Positions 1-9,027 of a stretch of 50,935 nucleotides of DNA are shown here, one piece after another. The position numbers were made by a program, and so were the translations under genes. Position 1 is the first letter of the stretch. The number at the start of each line of letters is the position of its first letter. This DNA is from Propionibacteriaceae bacterium (GTDB lineage: Bacteria; Actinomycetota; Actinomycetes; Propionibacteriales; Propionibacteriaceae), in NCBI GenBank assembly GCA_905372155.1, contig CAJPNZ010000011.1:1-50935 (forward strand), read 5' to 3'. A model generated the notes under the pieces. That model had not been told where the DNA came from. It saw nothing but the letters and a program-made list of their open reading frames with translations, and did no database searches.

Positions 1-2
1 GG

Positions 3-128
3 TGGGGCCTGGGAGCCCGCCCGATCGGGGGGTGGAGCGGCCCGCCCGCCCCGGGAACCTGGGACGGCGGCGAGGCGATCGTCCATGCCGTCGCCCTCGG
101 TGGGACAGGGACGGAGCCTGTCCGATGA
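3..128 (+). CDS. C-terminal end of an unidentified protein (partial)
   Basis: An open frame enters from the left edge and ends at a TGA (126-128) that overlaps the ATG of the next gene as ATGA, the usual sign of translational coupling in this window. Only about 41 residues are visible, ending GGTGTEPVR, and no domain can be named. It is probably the last part of a gene co-transcribed with the ABC transporter pair. The alternative is that this is only upstream non-coding sequence that happens to be open. Confidence 0.4.
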   Translation, partial: WGLGARPIGGWSGPPAPGTWDGGEAIVHAVALGGTGTEPVR

Positions 129-1885
129 TCCCTCGCCGCCTGCTGGTGCTGACCCTGCGGGTCAAGTGGCACGTCCTGGCGTCCATCGTGGCGATCCTGG
201 CCGTCACCTCAACCTACCTGGCCACGGCCCTGGCGACCGCGACCGCCCTCGGCGCCCTCACCAGGGGCGAGGCGTCCGAGACCCTGGCGTGGATCGCCAT
301 CGTGGCCGCGACCGTGCTGGCCCGGGCCGTGCTGATCCCCGTCCGCACCGCGATCACCACGTCCGCGGGACTGGCGGTGCGTCGCATCCTGCGGGACGAC
401 CTGCTGCACCACGTCATGGCCCTCGGGCCGGAGTGGGCCTCGAAGAGCCGCCTCGGGGCGGCCCAGGCCACCATCGTGGAGGGCGTGGACGGGCTGGACC
501 CCTATTACAGCGAGTACCTGCCGCAGCTGGCGGTCACCGTGACCCTGCCCGCCGGGATCGTCGCCGGCGTCTGGCTGCTCCACCCGCCCTCGGCCGTCTT
601 CCTCGCCTGCTGCCTGCTGGTGACCCTGATCGTCCCCCGGTTCAAGGACGCGGCGATGCTGCGCCAGGGCAGCGAACGGTGGCGCGCCTACGTCGAACTC
701 AGCGCGGACTACCTGGAGGCCATGCGGGGCATCCCGACGCTGCGCACCTTCGGGGCCGCCGAACGCCGCCGGGACCTGCTGGAGGCCCGCAGCACCGGGG
801 TGTACCGGGCCACGATGCGTCCGCTGCGCACCTCGTTGCTGGAGAACGGGATCACGGTCGGGTTCACGCTTTTTGGTACCTTCGGCGCGGTCTTCCTGGC
901 CACGCTCGCCACGACCCGCGCCCAGCTGCCCGGCACCCACGTCCTGTACGTGTTGATGCTCTCGGTGGAGTGTTTCCGTCCGGTGCGGGACCTGGCGAAG
1001 GCCTGGCACGCGGGTTACCTGGGGCTCACCGCCTCCGACGGGGTGGACGCGATCCTGCGCGCGAGGCCGGCGGTCGCCGACACCGGCACCGGGACGCTCA
1101 CCCTCGGCGGGGCCGCCGAGGTGTCGGTGCACGAGGTCTCCTACACCTATCCCGCGGCCGCCCGGCCCGCGCTCGACCAGGTGTCGGCGCGGATCCCGGC
1201 CGGGCAGCTGACCGCCGTCGTCGGGGCATCCGGCGCGGGCAAGTCGACCTTCGCCGCGCTGATGTCGCGTCGCCTCGACCCGGATTCGGGACGGGTCGAG
1301 ATCGACGGCACCGACCTGCGCCGGGTGAGCCTGGCATCCCTGCGGGCGAACCTGGCCGTGGTCGGGCAGCGCACCCGGCTGTTCCACGACACGGTCGCGG
1401 CCAATGTCCGTCTCGGCGCCCCCGAAGCCACCGACGACGAGGTCCGGGCGGCGCTGTCCGAGGCCGACGCGCTCGGTTTCGTGGAGGAGCTGCCCGAGGG
1501 CATCCACACCATGTTGTCGGAGGACGCCACGACGCTGTCCGGCGGTCAGCGGCAGCGCCTCGCCCTCGCCCGGGCACTGATCCGCCGCACCCCGGTGCTG
1601 CTGCTGGACGAGCCGACCTCGAACGTCGACCGGCACTCCGACGCCCACATCATGGGCACCCTGAGGTCGCTGACGCCCCGCCACACGATCGTCGTCATCG
1701 CCCACCGCCTGGAGAGCATCATGTCGGCCGACCAGGTGATCGTCTTCGACTCCGGCCGGATCGTGGAGCAGGGCGAGCCCGGGGCGCTCGTCTCCTCCGG
1801 TGGGGCCCTGGCGGCCCTGCTGCGGGACGAACGAACCCGCCGGAAACCGGCTGCCGAACCCCAGGAGGTGTCTCGTGCGTGGTGA
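125..1885 (+). CDS. ABC half-transporter (TMD-NBD fusion), first of a pair
   Basis: A 586-residue fused membrane/ATPase subunit of the type I exporter fold. An N-terminal six-helix domain (about 1-310) is followed by an ATPase domain with Walker A GASGAGKST near residue 370, signature LSGGQ near 470 and Walker B LLLDEP near 495. The ATG at 125 has GGAG about 10 bases upstream; longer in-frame starts reach the window edge but lack this. It overlaps the next half-transporter by 11 bases, so the two probably form a heterodimer. The closest named types are CydD and the IrtA/YbtP siderophore transporters. No cydAB genes are present and a FecBCD importer converges on the pair, so a metallophore role is more likely than cysteine/glutathione export, but this is inference. 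Confidence 0.85.
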   Translation: MIPRRLLVLTLRVKWHVLASIVAILAVTSTYLATALATATALGALTRGEASETLAWIAIVAATVLARAVLIPVRTAITTSAGLAVRRILRDDLLHHVMALGPEWASKSRLGAAQATIVEGVDGLDPYYSEYLPQLAVTVTLPAGIVAGVWLLHPPSAVFLACCLLVTLIVPRFKDAAMLRQGSERWRAYVELSADYLEAMRGIPTLRTFGAAERRRDLLEARSTGVYRATMRPLRTSLLENGITVGFTLFGTFGAVFLATLATTRAQLPGTHVLYVLMLSVECFRPVRDLAKAWHAGYLGLTASDGVDAILRARPAVADTGTGTLTLGGAAEVSVHEVSYTYPAAARPALDQVSARIPAGQLTAVVGASGAGKSTFAALMSRRLDPDSGRVEIDGTDLRRVSLASLRANLAVVGQRTRLFHDTVAANVRLGAPEATDDEVRAALSEADALGFVEELPEGIHTMLSEDATTLSGGQRQRLALARALIRRTPVLLLDEPTSNVDRHSDAHIMGTLRSLTPRHTIVVIAHRLESIMSADQVIVFDSGRIVEQGEPGALVSSGGALAALLRDERTRRKPAAEPQEVSRAW

Positions 1886-3683
1886 TCTCGCCAGCGACGT
1901 CACGGCCCTGAGACGGCTCTGGCCCGCCATCCGGGCCTACCGCGGCCGTTTCGTCCAGACCGTGCTGGCCAGCCTGGCCGTCCAGATCGGCACCGTCGGC
2001 GCGGCTGTCGCCTCCGCCTGGCTCGCGGGTCTCGCCCTCGTCACGCTGGATCCGGGCTGGCCCACCGGAGGAGACGCGGTCCTCAGCGGGCTGGCGCTGC
2101 TGCTCGTGGCCGCCGCTGCGGCGGGCACCTGGGCCGAGATGTATGTCGCCCACGACCTGGCCTACCTCGTGCTGGCGGCCTTCCGCGTCCGGCTGTTCGA
2201 CCGGTTGCGGCGCACCCAGCCGTCGAGGTCGGATCCCCGGCGCAGCGGGGACCTGTCGGCCACGGCCATGTCCGACGTGGAGAGCCTGGAGTGGATCTAC
2301 GCCCACGTGTTCGCCCAGGTCGGGACGGCGGCCGTCACGATCCTCGGCGGCACCGTCGCGCTGGCCCTCATCGATCCGGTGGTGCTGGCGGTGCTGGTCC
2401 CGGCCACGGTGCTGCTGCTGTCGGTGCCGTGGTGGTTCGCCGGGCGGGCCACCGCCCACGGCGCCGAGTTGCGTCGCGCCAGCGCCAGCTACACCTCCGA
2501 CATCATCGACACGGTGCAGGGGCTGTCCGAGATCGCCGAGGCCGGGGCGATGCCGCGCCGCCGGTCCCAGCTGGACGCGTCCTGGCAGCGGGTGGAGCGG
2601 GCCGGGGTGCGCAACGCGCTGCGCGGGTCGGTGGAGGCGGCCTCCGGTGACCTGCTGGTGAGCCTGGCCGCGATCGGCGCCCTGTTCATCGTGTCCCTGC
2701 ACGTCCACGCCGGGCAGATCCCCGTCTCGTCCGCCCCCATCGTGGTGGCGCTGATCGGGGCGGTGCTGGCCCCGACGGCCACGGTCGCGTCCACGCTGAA
2801 GGAGCTGGGCGGTCTGCGGGCCGCGGCGTCCCGCCTGTTCGGGCTGCTGGACGCCCCGGATGCGACTGAACCGGCGGCCCACCCGGTCGCCCCGCGACCG
2901 ACCGACGAGGTGTTGCGGATCTCGTCGCTGTGGTTCGGCTACGACCCCGGACGTCCGGTGCTGCGCGAGCTCGATTTCGCTCTCCGCCGCGGCGAGGTGG
3001 TCGCGGTCGTCGGCGCCTCCGGGGCGGGCAAGAGCACCCTCATCAACCTGATCCGCCGGTTCTGGGACCCCGACCAGGGCAGCATCAGGGTGCTAGGCAC
3101 CGACATCCGCGACCTCGCCGACGCCGACCTGCGGCGCCACACCGCGATCGTGGAACAGGACGTGCGGGTCTTCGCCGGGTCGCTGCGCGACAACCTCACC
3201 CTGGGTCGGCCCGGGGCGGCTCCGGAGGTCATCGCCACGGCCGTCGAGGACGCCCAGCTCGGCGCCTTGGTCGCGGACCTGCCGGCCGGGCTGGATTCCC
3301 CCGTCGGGGAGCGCGGGACCGGGCTGTCCGGCGGCGAGGCGGCCCGGCTGGCCCTGGCCCGCGCGCTGGTCATGGAACCCGACCTCTTGGTGCTGGACGA
3401 GGCCACCGCCAACCTGGACGCGAGCATCGAACTCGAACTGCACCGCGCGCTGACCCGCACCGCTGCCGGGCGGGCCACCCTCATCGTCGCCCACCGCCGC
3501 TCCACCGTGGAACGCGCCGACCGGGTCATCGTGCTCGAGGACGGCCGGATCATCGCCGACACCACGCCCGATGGGCTCGCGGCCTCCGGCACCTGGTGGG
3601 ACGCCCTGCCCGGCCGGGCCCAACAGGCGCGCCCGGGCGAGGACGAGATGCTAGGTGGCGGCGAACCGGGGCGTAGCCGCTAG
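1875..3683 (+). CDS. ABC half-transporter (TMD-NBD fusion), second of a pair
   Basis: A 602-residue partner of the preceding gene, with transmembrane domain about 1-330 and an ATPase domain with Walker A GASGAGKST near 380, signature LSGGE near 483 and Walker B VLDEAT. A GTG start at 1875 lies 6 bases after a perfect AGGAGG (1863-1868), which decides the start over an ATG at 1800. The signature differs from the partner's LSGGQ, typical of an asymmetric heterodimer such as CydDC, IrtAB or YbtPQ. Its stop codon TAG (3681-3683) overlaps the stop of the minus-strand ATPase gene within the tetranucleotide CTAG. Substrate is not determinable from sequence; siderophore or other metallophore transport is inferred from the neighbours. 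Confidence 0.85.
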   Translation: MRGDLASDVTALRRLWPAIRAYRGRFVQTVLASLAVQIGTVGAAVASAWLAGLALVTLDPGWPTGGDAVLSGLALLLVAAAAAGTWAEMYVAHDLAYLVLAAFRVRLFDRLRRTQPSRSDPRRSGDLSATAMSDVESLEWIYAHVFAQVGTAAVTILGGTVALALIDPVVLAVLVPATVLLLSVPWWFAGRATAHGAELRRASASYTSDIIDTVQGLSEIAEAGAMPRRRSQLDASWQRVERAGVRNALRGSVEAASGDLLVSLAAIGALFIVSLHVHAGQIPVSSAPIVVALIGAVLAPTATVASTLKELGGLRAAASRLFGLLDAPDATEPAAHPVAPRPTDEVLRISSLWFGYDPGRPVLRELDFALRRGEVVAVVGASGAGKSTLINLIRRFWDPDQGSIRVLGTDIRDLADADLRRHTAIVEQDVRVFAGSLRDNLTLGRPGAAPEVIATAVEDAQLGALVADLPAGLDSPVGERGTGLSGGEAARLALARALVMEPDLLVLDEATANLDASIELELHRALTRTAAGRATLIVAHRRSTVERADRVIVLEDGRIIADTTPDGLAASGTWWDALPGRAQQARPGEDEMLGGGEPGRSR

Positions 3684-4471
3684 GGGAGCCGCTCCCGCGG
3701 GGAGTCGATGTGCACCACCAGCCGGCCGGTGTGCTCGTCGGTGCCGACGCGACCGGTGACGGCGAAGACCTCCTCCAGCAGTTGCGGGGTCACCACGGCG
3801 GCCGGGTTGCCGTCGGCGACGATGCGTCCCCGGCTCAGGGCGACCAGCCGGTCGGCGTAGCGGGCGGCGTGTTCCAGGTCGTGCAGCACCGAGACCACCG
3901 TCAGACCGCGGGCGCGTCGCAGCCGCGCTATGAGGTCCAGCACCTCCAGCTGATGGCAGATGTCGAGGAAGGTCGTCGGTTCGTCCAGCAGCAGGATCGA
4001 GGCGTCCTGGGCCAGGGACAGGGCCAGCCGGACCCGTTGGCGTTCGCCGCCGGACAGGCTGTCGACCATCCGGTCGCCGAGGTGGGTCGTGCCGGTCTCG
4101 GCCAGCGCGACGGCGCAGTGCTCGTCGAAGGGATCGCGCAGCATCGCCCACATGGATCGCTGCGGAAACCTGCCGTGGGCCACCAGCTGACGCACCGTCA
4201 TGCCCGGGACGCGGGGCAGCTGCTGGGGCAGCAACGCCACCCGCTGGGCGACGAGACGCCGCGGCGTGGACGCGATGCTGACCCCGTCCAGCAGCGACTC
4301 GCCCTGGATCCGCAGCTCCCCCGACAGGGCGCGCAGCAGCGTCGATTTGCCGCAGCTGTTCGCCCCGACCAGGGCGACCCACTCCCCCCGGCCGATCTTG
4401 AGGTCGAGGTGGTCGAGGACGAGCCGGTCCCCGAACTGGACGCAGGCTCGACGCAGTTCCATCACTGTCAC
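3680..4471 (-). CDS. FecE/BtuD-like ABC importer ATPase
   Basis: A 263-residue soluble ATPase of the iron-siderophore/cobalamin/haem importer class, presumed to energise the two permeases encoded just upstream. It has Walker A GANSCGKST, signature LSGGERQR and Walker B LLLDEPTTFLD with the H-loop in VLHD. The asparagine-serine-cysteine inside Walker A is slightly unusual, as GPNGxGKST is commoner. The chosen GTG start overlaps the permease stop as GTGA and has GGAG 8-9 bases upstream; an internal ATG at 4462 lacks this spacing. It is the last gene of the operon 7423-3680. Confidence 0.88.
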   Translation of the reverse strand: MTVMELRRACVQFGDRLVLDHLDLKIGRGEWVALVGANSCGKSTLLRALSGELRIQGESLLDGVSIASTPRRLVAQRVALLPQQLPRVPGMTVRQLVAHGRFPQRSMWAMLRDPFDEHCAVALAETGTTHLGDRMVDSLSGGERQRVRLALSLAQDASILLLDEPTTFLDICHQLEVLDLIARLRRARGLTVVSVLHDLEHAARYADRLVALSRGRIVADGNPAAVVTPQLLEEVFAVTGRVGTDEHTGRLVVHIDSPRERLP

Positions 4472-5466
4472 GGTTCTGACTCCTGGTGTGAGCTGGCCAC
4501 CGCGACCAGCGCGGCGGCCCCGATGAGGCAGGTGACGGCGCCGACCGGCACCCCCACCTGCTGCCCGTCGCCGGTGAGCTGGATCGCGAGACTGACGGCC
4601 TTGGCGATGAGGTCGGAGGCGGCGACGAACAGCCCCCCGCACACCGCTACGAGCACCACCTGTCGCCTCAGCCGCCCGCCGAAGACCAGCCGGACGACGT
4701 GGGGCGCGACGAAACCGACGAAGGCGAGCGGCCCCACGGTCGCCACCGCCGCCGAGGCCAGCAGCACCGCGATCCCGATGCCCACGCCGCGCCAGAACCC
4801 GGGTGACACCCCGAGGCAGTGGGCGTGGGAGTCGGAGACCGCGAGGATCTCCAGCTGGTCGGCGACCAGCACCAGCGCCGCGAACCCGGCGAGGACTGGT
4901 ATCGCGATCATCGGGACGTGCTCGGCGACGCGGGCCTCCACCGACCCGATCAGCCAGCGCAGCGCTCCCCCGACGCCGGTGGGCCGGGCGGCGATGAGGA
5001 TCGTCACCACCCCGGTCAGGGCCAGCGCCGACAACAGGCCGAGCACCGCCGTCTGCTCCGAGGTGCGGCGGTGGGCCACCAGCCACAGCAGTCCGCCGCC
5101 GAGCAGGCCGCCCACGGTCGCCGACAACACCGACGAGAACACCGACCCGCCGTCGATGAGCCCGGTCCCGGAGGCGATCAGGTAGCCGAGCACCGCCGAG
5201 GGATTCACCGCCGTCAGCTCGGGGGCGGCCAGCGGGTTGCGCAGCACCGACTGCAATGCCAGCCCGGCCAGGCCGAGAGCCGTTCCGGCGAACAGGGCGA
5301 CGACGAGCCGCGGCAGCCGCAGCTCGGTCAGCACCCGCCACGAGACCGTGTCGGTTCCGGCCAGCAGCTCGGACCAGTCCACGCCCCGCCCCAGCGCGAG
5401 ATGGGCGACGGGGACGATGAGCGCGGCGGCCGCGATCCACAGGCCCAGCCAGGCACGACGGCTCAC
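4468..5466 (-). CDS. FecCD-family ABC importer permease
   Basis: A 332-residue polytopic membrane protein with the FecCD/BtuC pattern, including the family segment LRLPRLVVALFAGTALGLAG followed by QSVLRNPLAAPEL and a GLLSALALTG run. The GTG at 5466 overlaps the stop of the upstream permease as GTGA and is preceded by a strong GAGGAGG seven bases away, so the longer frame to 5526 is rejected. With the next gene it probably forms a heterodimeric permease. The order binding protein, permease, permease, ATPase is canonical for Fe3+-siderophore or corrinoid importers. Confidence 0.88.
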   Translation of the reverse strand: MSRRAWLGLWIAAAALIVPVAHLALGRGVDWSELLAGTDTVSWRVLTELRLPRLVVALFAGTALGLAGLALQSVLRNPLAAPELTAVNPSAVLGYLIASGTGLIDGGSVFSSVLSATVGGLLGGGLLWLVAHRRTSEQTAVLGLLSALALTGVVTILIAARPTGVGGALRWLIGSVEARVAEHVPMIAIPVLAGFAALVLVADQLEILAVSDSHAHCLGVSPGFWRGVGIGIAVLLASAAVATVGPLAFVGFVAPHVVRLVFGGRLRRQVVLVAVCGGLFVAASDLIAKAVSLAIQLTGDGQQVGVPVGAVTCLIGAAALVAVASSHQESEP

Positions 5467-6410
5467 CGGTCCGGCCTCCTCGCCACGAAGACCATGGCGA
5501 CGCAGAACCCGATCAGCGCGGTCCACGCCCCGAGCGGGGTCTCGAAGGGCTTGAACAGCTCCCGCGCCGCAATGTCGGCGCCGACGCTCGCCCCGGCCCC
5601 GACGATCGCCGTCACCGCGAGCCGGAACACCTCACCCGCCCCCGGGACGAACCACCGGGTCACGGTCGGGGCGACGAAGGCGACCCATGCGATGGGGCCG
5701 CAGGCCGCCACCACGAGCGCGACCAGCAACGCGGCGACACCGAGGGCCAGCAGTCGCCAGCGGCCCGGCCTCATCCCCAGGGCGGAGGCCTGCTCGTCGC
5801 CGAGGGACAGCACCCCCAGCGCAGGCAGCACCGCGACCGTGGCGGCGCAGCCGATGACCAGGGGGACGATCAGCGGCAGGGCGACATCGGCCGTGATCTC
5901 GGTGAGCGAACCCACGAGGTATTTGAAGATGATGCTCAACTCGACCTGGTCGGCCGTCGACATCACGGTCAGCACCGCCGCCTGCCAGGCCGTCGAGACC
6001 GCCGCCCCGACGAGCAGGGTCTGCGCGGCGCTGCGTCCCCTCGCGGCCGCGAGCAGGCACAAGGCACCCCCCGCCACCGCGCCGGCCAGGGCCCCGGCCG
6101 TGCGGGCCGTCAGCGAGTGGATGCCGCTGGTGACAAGCAGCGCCGCCACGAAGGCGGCTCCCCCGCTGACCCCCAGCAGGTCGGGCACCGCGAGCGGGTT
6201 GCGCATGGCCCGCTGCACCAGCAGCCCCGCTACCCCGAGCCCGGCCCCGGCGGCCGCACCCACCAGCAGCCGGGGCAGGCGAATCTCAAGGAACACGATC
6301 CGCGCGACCCGCACCGACGCGGGCAGGCCGAGATAGAGGCTTGCCGTGACGAGAGCGGCCCCCGCCACGGCAAGCAGTATCAGGATCGTGATCCGCTGGC
6401 GGAGCCCCAC
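5463..6410 (-). CDS. FecCD-family ABC importer permease (second)
   Basis: A 315-residue FecCD-type permease with about nine hydrophobic segments and the family motifs LEIRLPRLLVGAAAGAGLG and QRAMRNPLAVPDLLG near the N-terminal third. The GTG start overlaps the last base of the TAG stop of the binding-protein gene. It is translationally coupled to the permease that follows. Having two separate permease genes here, against one in the 43-kb importer, distinguishes the two systems and suggests a heterodimeric channel. Confidence 0.88.
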   Translation of the reverse strand: MGLRQRITILILLAVAGAALVTASLYLGLPASVRVARIVFLEIRLPRLLVGAAAGAGLGVAGLLVQRAMRNPLAVPDLLGVSGGAAFVAALLVTSGIHSLTARTAGALAGAVAGGALCLLAAARGRSAAQTLLVGAAVSTAWQAAVLTVMSTADQVELSIIFKYLVGSLTEITADVALPLIVPLVIGCAATVAVLPALGVLSLGDEQASALGMRPGRWRLLALGVAALLVALVVAACGPIAWVAFVAPTVTRWFVPGAGEVFRLAVTAIVGAGASVGADIAARELFKPFETPLGAWTALIGFCVAMVFVARRPDR

Positions 6411-7423
6411 TACTTCTTCAGGTCACGTTCGATGTGGTCCACGGCCTCGGTCACGGCGGTGGCGATGCACCGGGTGCCCCGGCAGAACGTCCACAGTTCC
6501 TTGTTGACCTCGTGGACGTGGCCGTTCTTCACCGCGGTGATCTGCTTCCACACCGGATTGTCGGCGTAGATCTCCGTGGCCTTCTTGTCGGTCGGAGCGA
6601 AGGTCATCGACGAGACGAACATGACCTTCGGGTCCTTCTCCAGGATCTGCTCCATGCTGTAGGCCCCGGCCTTGACCGGGTCGGTGCCGAGCACCTCGAA
6701 TGGGTTGTTGACGACCTTGCCCAGGGCGCTGCCCAGCGGATCGGCACCCTTGGTGGCCACGCCCATGCCTGAGGCCCCACCCCACATCAGCAGGACGGGT
6801 TCACCGGCCACGCCCGCCGTCGCTGCCTTCTGCTTCGCCGCCGCCATGGCCTCCTGGTAGGCCGTCTCGGCCTTGACCTGGGCGTCCGCCTTACCGGTGA
6901 GTGTCGCGACCATCCGCAGATAGGCCAGGGAGTCCTCGTCCGTCTTGACGTTTACCAGCAGCACCGGCGAGAACTTCTCCAGCGCGGGCTTGAGCGCCTC
7001 GTGGACGCCCGCGAGCCCGATCACCAGATCGGGTTTGACCTCCGCGGCGAACGAGGTGTCCTCGGCCCCGAAGCTACCCGGCACCACCGGGATGTCCTTG
7101 CCCTTGTCGCCGAAGATTTCTGGCCGGGTCGCCAGGTTGGGGGTGGATGTGGCCACCGGGACGATGCCGAGGCTGGCCAGGATGTCGTCACAGATGCCGG
7201 TGAGGCACACGATGCGCTGCGGAGCGGCGGGAACGCTCACCTCGGCCCCATCGGGGCCGGTAGCGGTGAGGGCGGGCGTCACCGGAGTGACACCGGGTGC
7301 GGGTGCCGAGCTCGTCGCCGCCGTTGGGGCGGGAGACGTCCCCGGCGCGTCCGCACCGGGCACGCAGGCCGACAGGACACAGGCGGCTGCAAAGCCCATC
7401 AGGACTAGGCCACGACGGATCAT
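6410..7423 (-). CDS. Periplasmic-binding-type lipoprotein of a metal/siderophore importer
   Basis: A 337-residue substrate-binding lipoprotein. A signal peptide ends in lipobox LSAC with the modified Cys at residue 20, then comes an Ala/Pro/Thr-rich linker to about residue 55, then a Peripla_BP_2 (BtuF/FecB) fold opening with PQRIVCLTG. The ATG at 7423 has GGGAG just upstream. It is the first gene of the importer operon and sits about 15 bases from a Fur/Zur-type palindrome, so repression by a metal-loaded Fur-family regulator is likely. Ligand could be ferric siderophore, haem, corrinoid or a zinc metallophore; the sequence does not decide. Confidence 0.87.
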   Translation of the reverse strand: MIRRGLVLMGFAAACVLSACVPGADAPGTSPAPTAATSSAPAPGVTPVTPALTATGPDGAEVSVPAAPQRIVCLTGICDDILASLGIVPVATSTPNLATRPEIFGDKGKDIPVVPGSFGAEDTSFAAEVKPDLVIGLAGVHEALKPALEKFSPVLLVNVKTDEDSLAYLRMVATLTGKADAQVKAETAYQEAMAAAKQKAATAGVAGEPVLLMWGGASGMGVATKGADPLGSALGKVVNNPFEVLGTDPVKAGAYSMEQILEKDPKVMFVSSMTFAPTDKKATEIYADNPVWKQITAVKNGHVHEVNKELWTFCRGTRCIATAVTEAVDHIERDLKK

Positions 7424-7437
7424 TCAGAACTCCCAAA

Positions 7438-7471
7438 AATGATAGCGATTATCAATTGCATGGCAATGATA
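7438..7471. promoter_or_regulatory. Fur/Zur-type operator before the importer operon
   Basis: An AT-rich island in a GC-rich context holds TGATAGCGATTATCA (7440-7454), close to the 7-1-7 inverted repeat of Fur-family sites. A second inverted repeat, ATTGC-ATG-GCAAT (7455-7467), follows directly. It lies 15-48 bases upstream of the binding-protein ATG. In actinobacteria Zur uses sites of this shape while iron is usually sensed by DtxR/IdeR, so zinc control is possible. The regulator is an inference. Confidence 0.55.
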
Positions 7472-7745
7472 TGCCCGCTCCTCGTCACTGTCCACGCGGG
7501 GTGGGTTCAGCCGCGATGGGCCCCGGGCGTCGGCATCAACGCCCCGCCGGGCACGCGATGGGAAGCCCCCACGGCGCCCGGCACCCCCTCCCACACGGAG
7601 AAGGAAGCGCGTCGACTGCGCCGAGGCACCCGTTCGAGGCCGGGCCCTGTAAGAATGGCTCTCAGCAGACTATGGTTGGCTCCATCATCACCTGGAGGCA
7701 TTTGCGACACAGGAGGGATGCCATGGGACGAGGGATGGTCACGGC

Positions 7746-8471
7746 ATGAGCAAGGACGCCTACGCCATCAGCGCGCCGGTCTACGACCTGCTCAACGCCA
7801 GTTTTCGCCCAGGGCAGGTGGCGGCCCTGGAGAGGCTAATTCCGCTGGTCCGCGCCGAGTCGGGGCCGGTACTCGACATCGGGGCCGGGTCGGGACTGAA
7901 CACGGTCTTCGTCCTGGAGCGCCTACCGGAGGCACACGTGTACGCCCTGGAACCCAGCACCGCGATGAGGGCGCTGGTCCTGACGAAGGTCGCCGCGCAC
8001 CCGGAGTGGTTCGACCGGGTCACGATCCGACCCGAGGCCTTCGGCGCCGCTCCCCTGCCTGATGCCATCAGCGCGGCGATCCTGCTGGGCGTCCTCGGCC
8101 ACTTCAGCCCGGATGAACGGGCCGCACTGTTCGCCGCCCTCGCCGCCCGGCTCCCCGAGGGCGGGGCCGCCCTGACGGATTTGCAGCCGCCCTGCCGGCC
8201 CGTGCGGGTGGAACCCTACGAGATCGCCAGCGCCCGGATCGGCGACCTGACCTATAGCGGCCTCGCGGAAGGATGGCCACTCGACGACGAGCGCATGCAC
8301 TGGAAGATGACCTGCCGCACCCTTGACGGCGATCGCGTGCTGGCCGAGGAGACCACCGAGTACCTGTTCCGCCACCCGGACCCCGAGGTCATCCGGACCG
8401 AACTCCGCGCCACCGGACTCAGCCTCGACCAGATCGAAGACACCACCTTCTACCTCATCGTCAAGGACTGA
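7746..8471 (+). CDS. Class I SAM-dependent methyltransferase
   Basis: A 241-residue protein with the Rossmann SAM-binding motif VLDIGAGSGLN (about residues 42-52), the acidic end of strand 2 in YALEPS, and motif IV-like AILLGVLGHFSPDE. It belongs to the broad UbiE/TehB-like group of small-molecule methyltransferases; the substrate is not recognisable. It is divergent from the importer operon and about 320 bases away, with a GAGGG ribosome site close to the ATG. It could share the metal-responsive promoter region, but no operator close to this start is visible. Confidence 0.8.
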   Translation: MSKDAYAISAPVYDLLNASFRPGQVAALERLIPLVRAESGPVLDIGAGSGLNTVFVLERLPEAHVYALEPSTAMRALVLTKVAAHPEWFDRVTIRPEAFGAAPLPDAISAAILLGVLGHFSPDERAALFAALAARLPEGGAALTDLQPPCRPVRVEPYEIASARIGDLTYSGLAEGWPLDDERMHWKMTCRTLDGDRVLAEETTEYLFRHPDPEVIRTELRATGLSLDQIEDTTFYLIVKD

Positions 8472-9027
8472 CTCGCCCGCCCCGCGGTTCGCGGGCGCCT
8501 CCCGGGCGGGTGGGGATGCGGATCCTTGGCCGGGCTTCGACGACGCCGGAGACCGAGCCTCCCGACGAGCCCGGAGCACGGGTTCGCGGGCGCCGCGTTG
8601 AGGCTCGCTGGCATCCTGACTTGGGTTCAGCACCGAAAGCCGCGCTGAATACCCGGACGGCAATATCTTCACCACCGGTTATCTCGGCACGCATTTTCTT
8701 CACCATCGCCTAGAGAGGATCCGGTTTACCCAAGCCTCAGACGACGGAACGCCAGCAGATCAATTGGTTCAGGGTTTTCAAGGCGCCAGCCTGCTGGCAG
8801 AATGGTTGTAGCCAGAGGAGCTCTGAGCACGAGGAGATAGGATGTGCCCGAAACTCGTTGCCCCCTCGTTCGCCACGACGGCTGATGAGCGCGACATGAC
8901 CAGGGCGGATAGCCAGCACACTTACCTGCCGTCGCCCCCTAGCGTCCCTGCCATTCCCGCAGCCTTAGGCGCTCCGAATAATCTAACCTGACTGTCGCAA
9001 ACAGCGGCTGTGAAGATAGGTAATCTG
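8472..9027. other. Intergenic stretch without a recognisable gene
   Basis: GC-rich hairpin-forming sequence follows the methyltransferase stop (CCCGCGG/CGCGGG at about 8478-8495) and may act as its terminator. Beyond it the short open frames on both strands look random or like worn transposase scraps. Base composition falls sharply toward AT from about 8,950, marking the edge of transferred DNA. Confidence 0.4.

Noticed and set aside
209..1930. Long minus-strand open frame opposite the first half-transporter
   Set aside because: Rich in Gly/Arg/Gln/His with no domain; a typical antisense shadow in GC-rich DNA opposite a clear ABC transporter gene.
1875..3683. Assigning the half-transporter pair as cydD/cydC
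   Set aside because: The fold matches, but there are no cytochrome bd genes and the neighbours are metal-uptake genes; the general name is safer.
8461..8706. Minus-strand 81-residue frame beginning MVKKMRAEITG
   Set aside because: Overlaps the methyltransferase end, has no ribosome site or recognisable domain, and its C-terminal half is Arg/Pro-rich shadow sequence.
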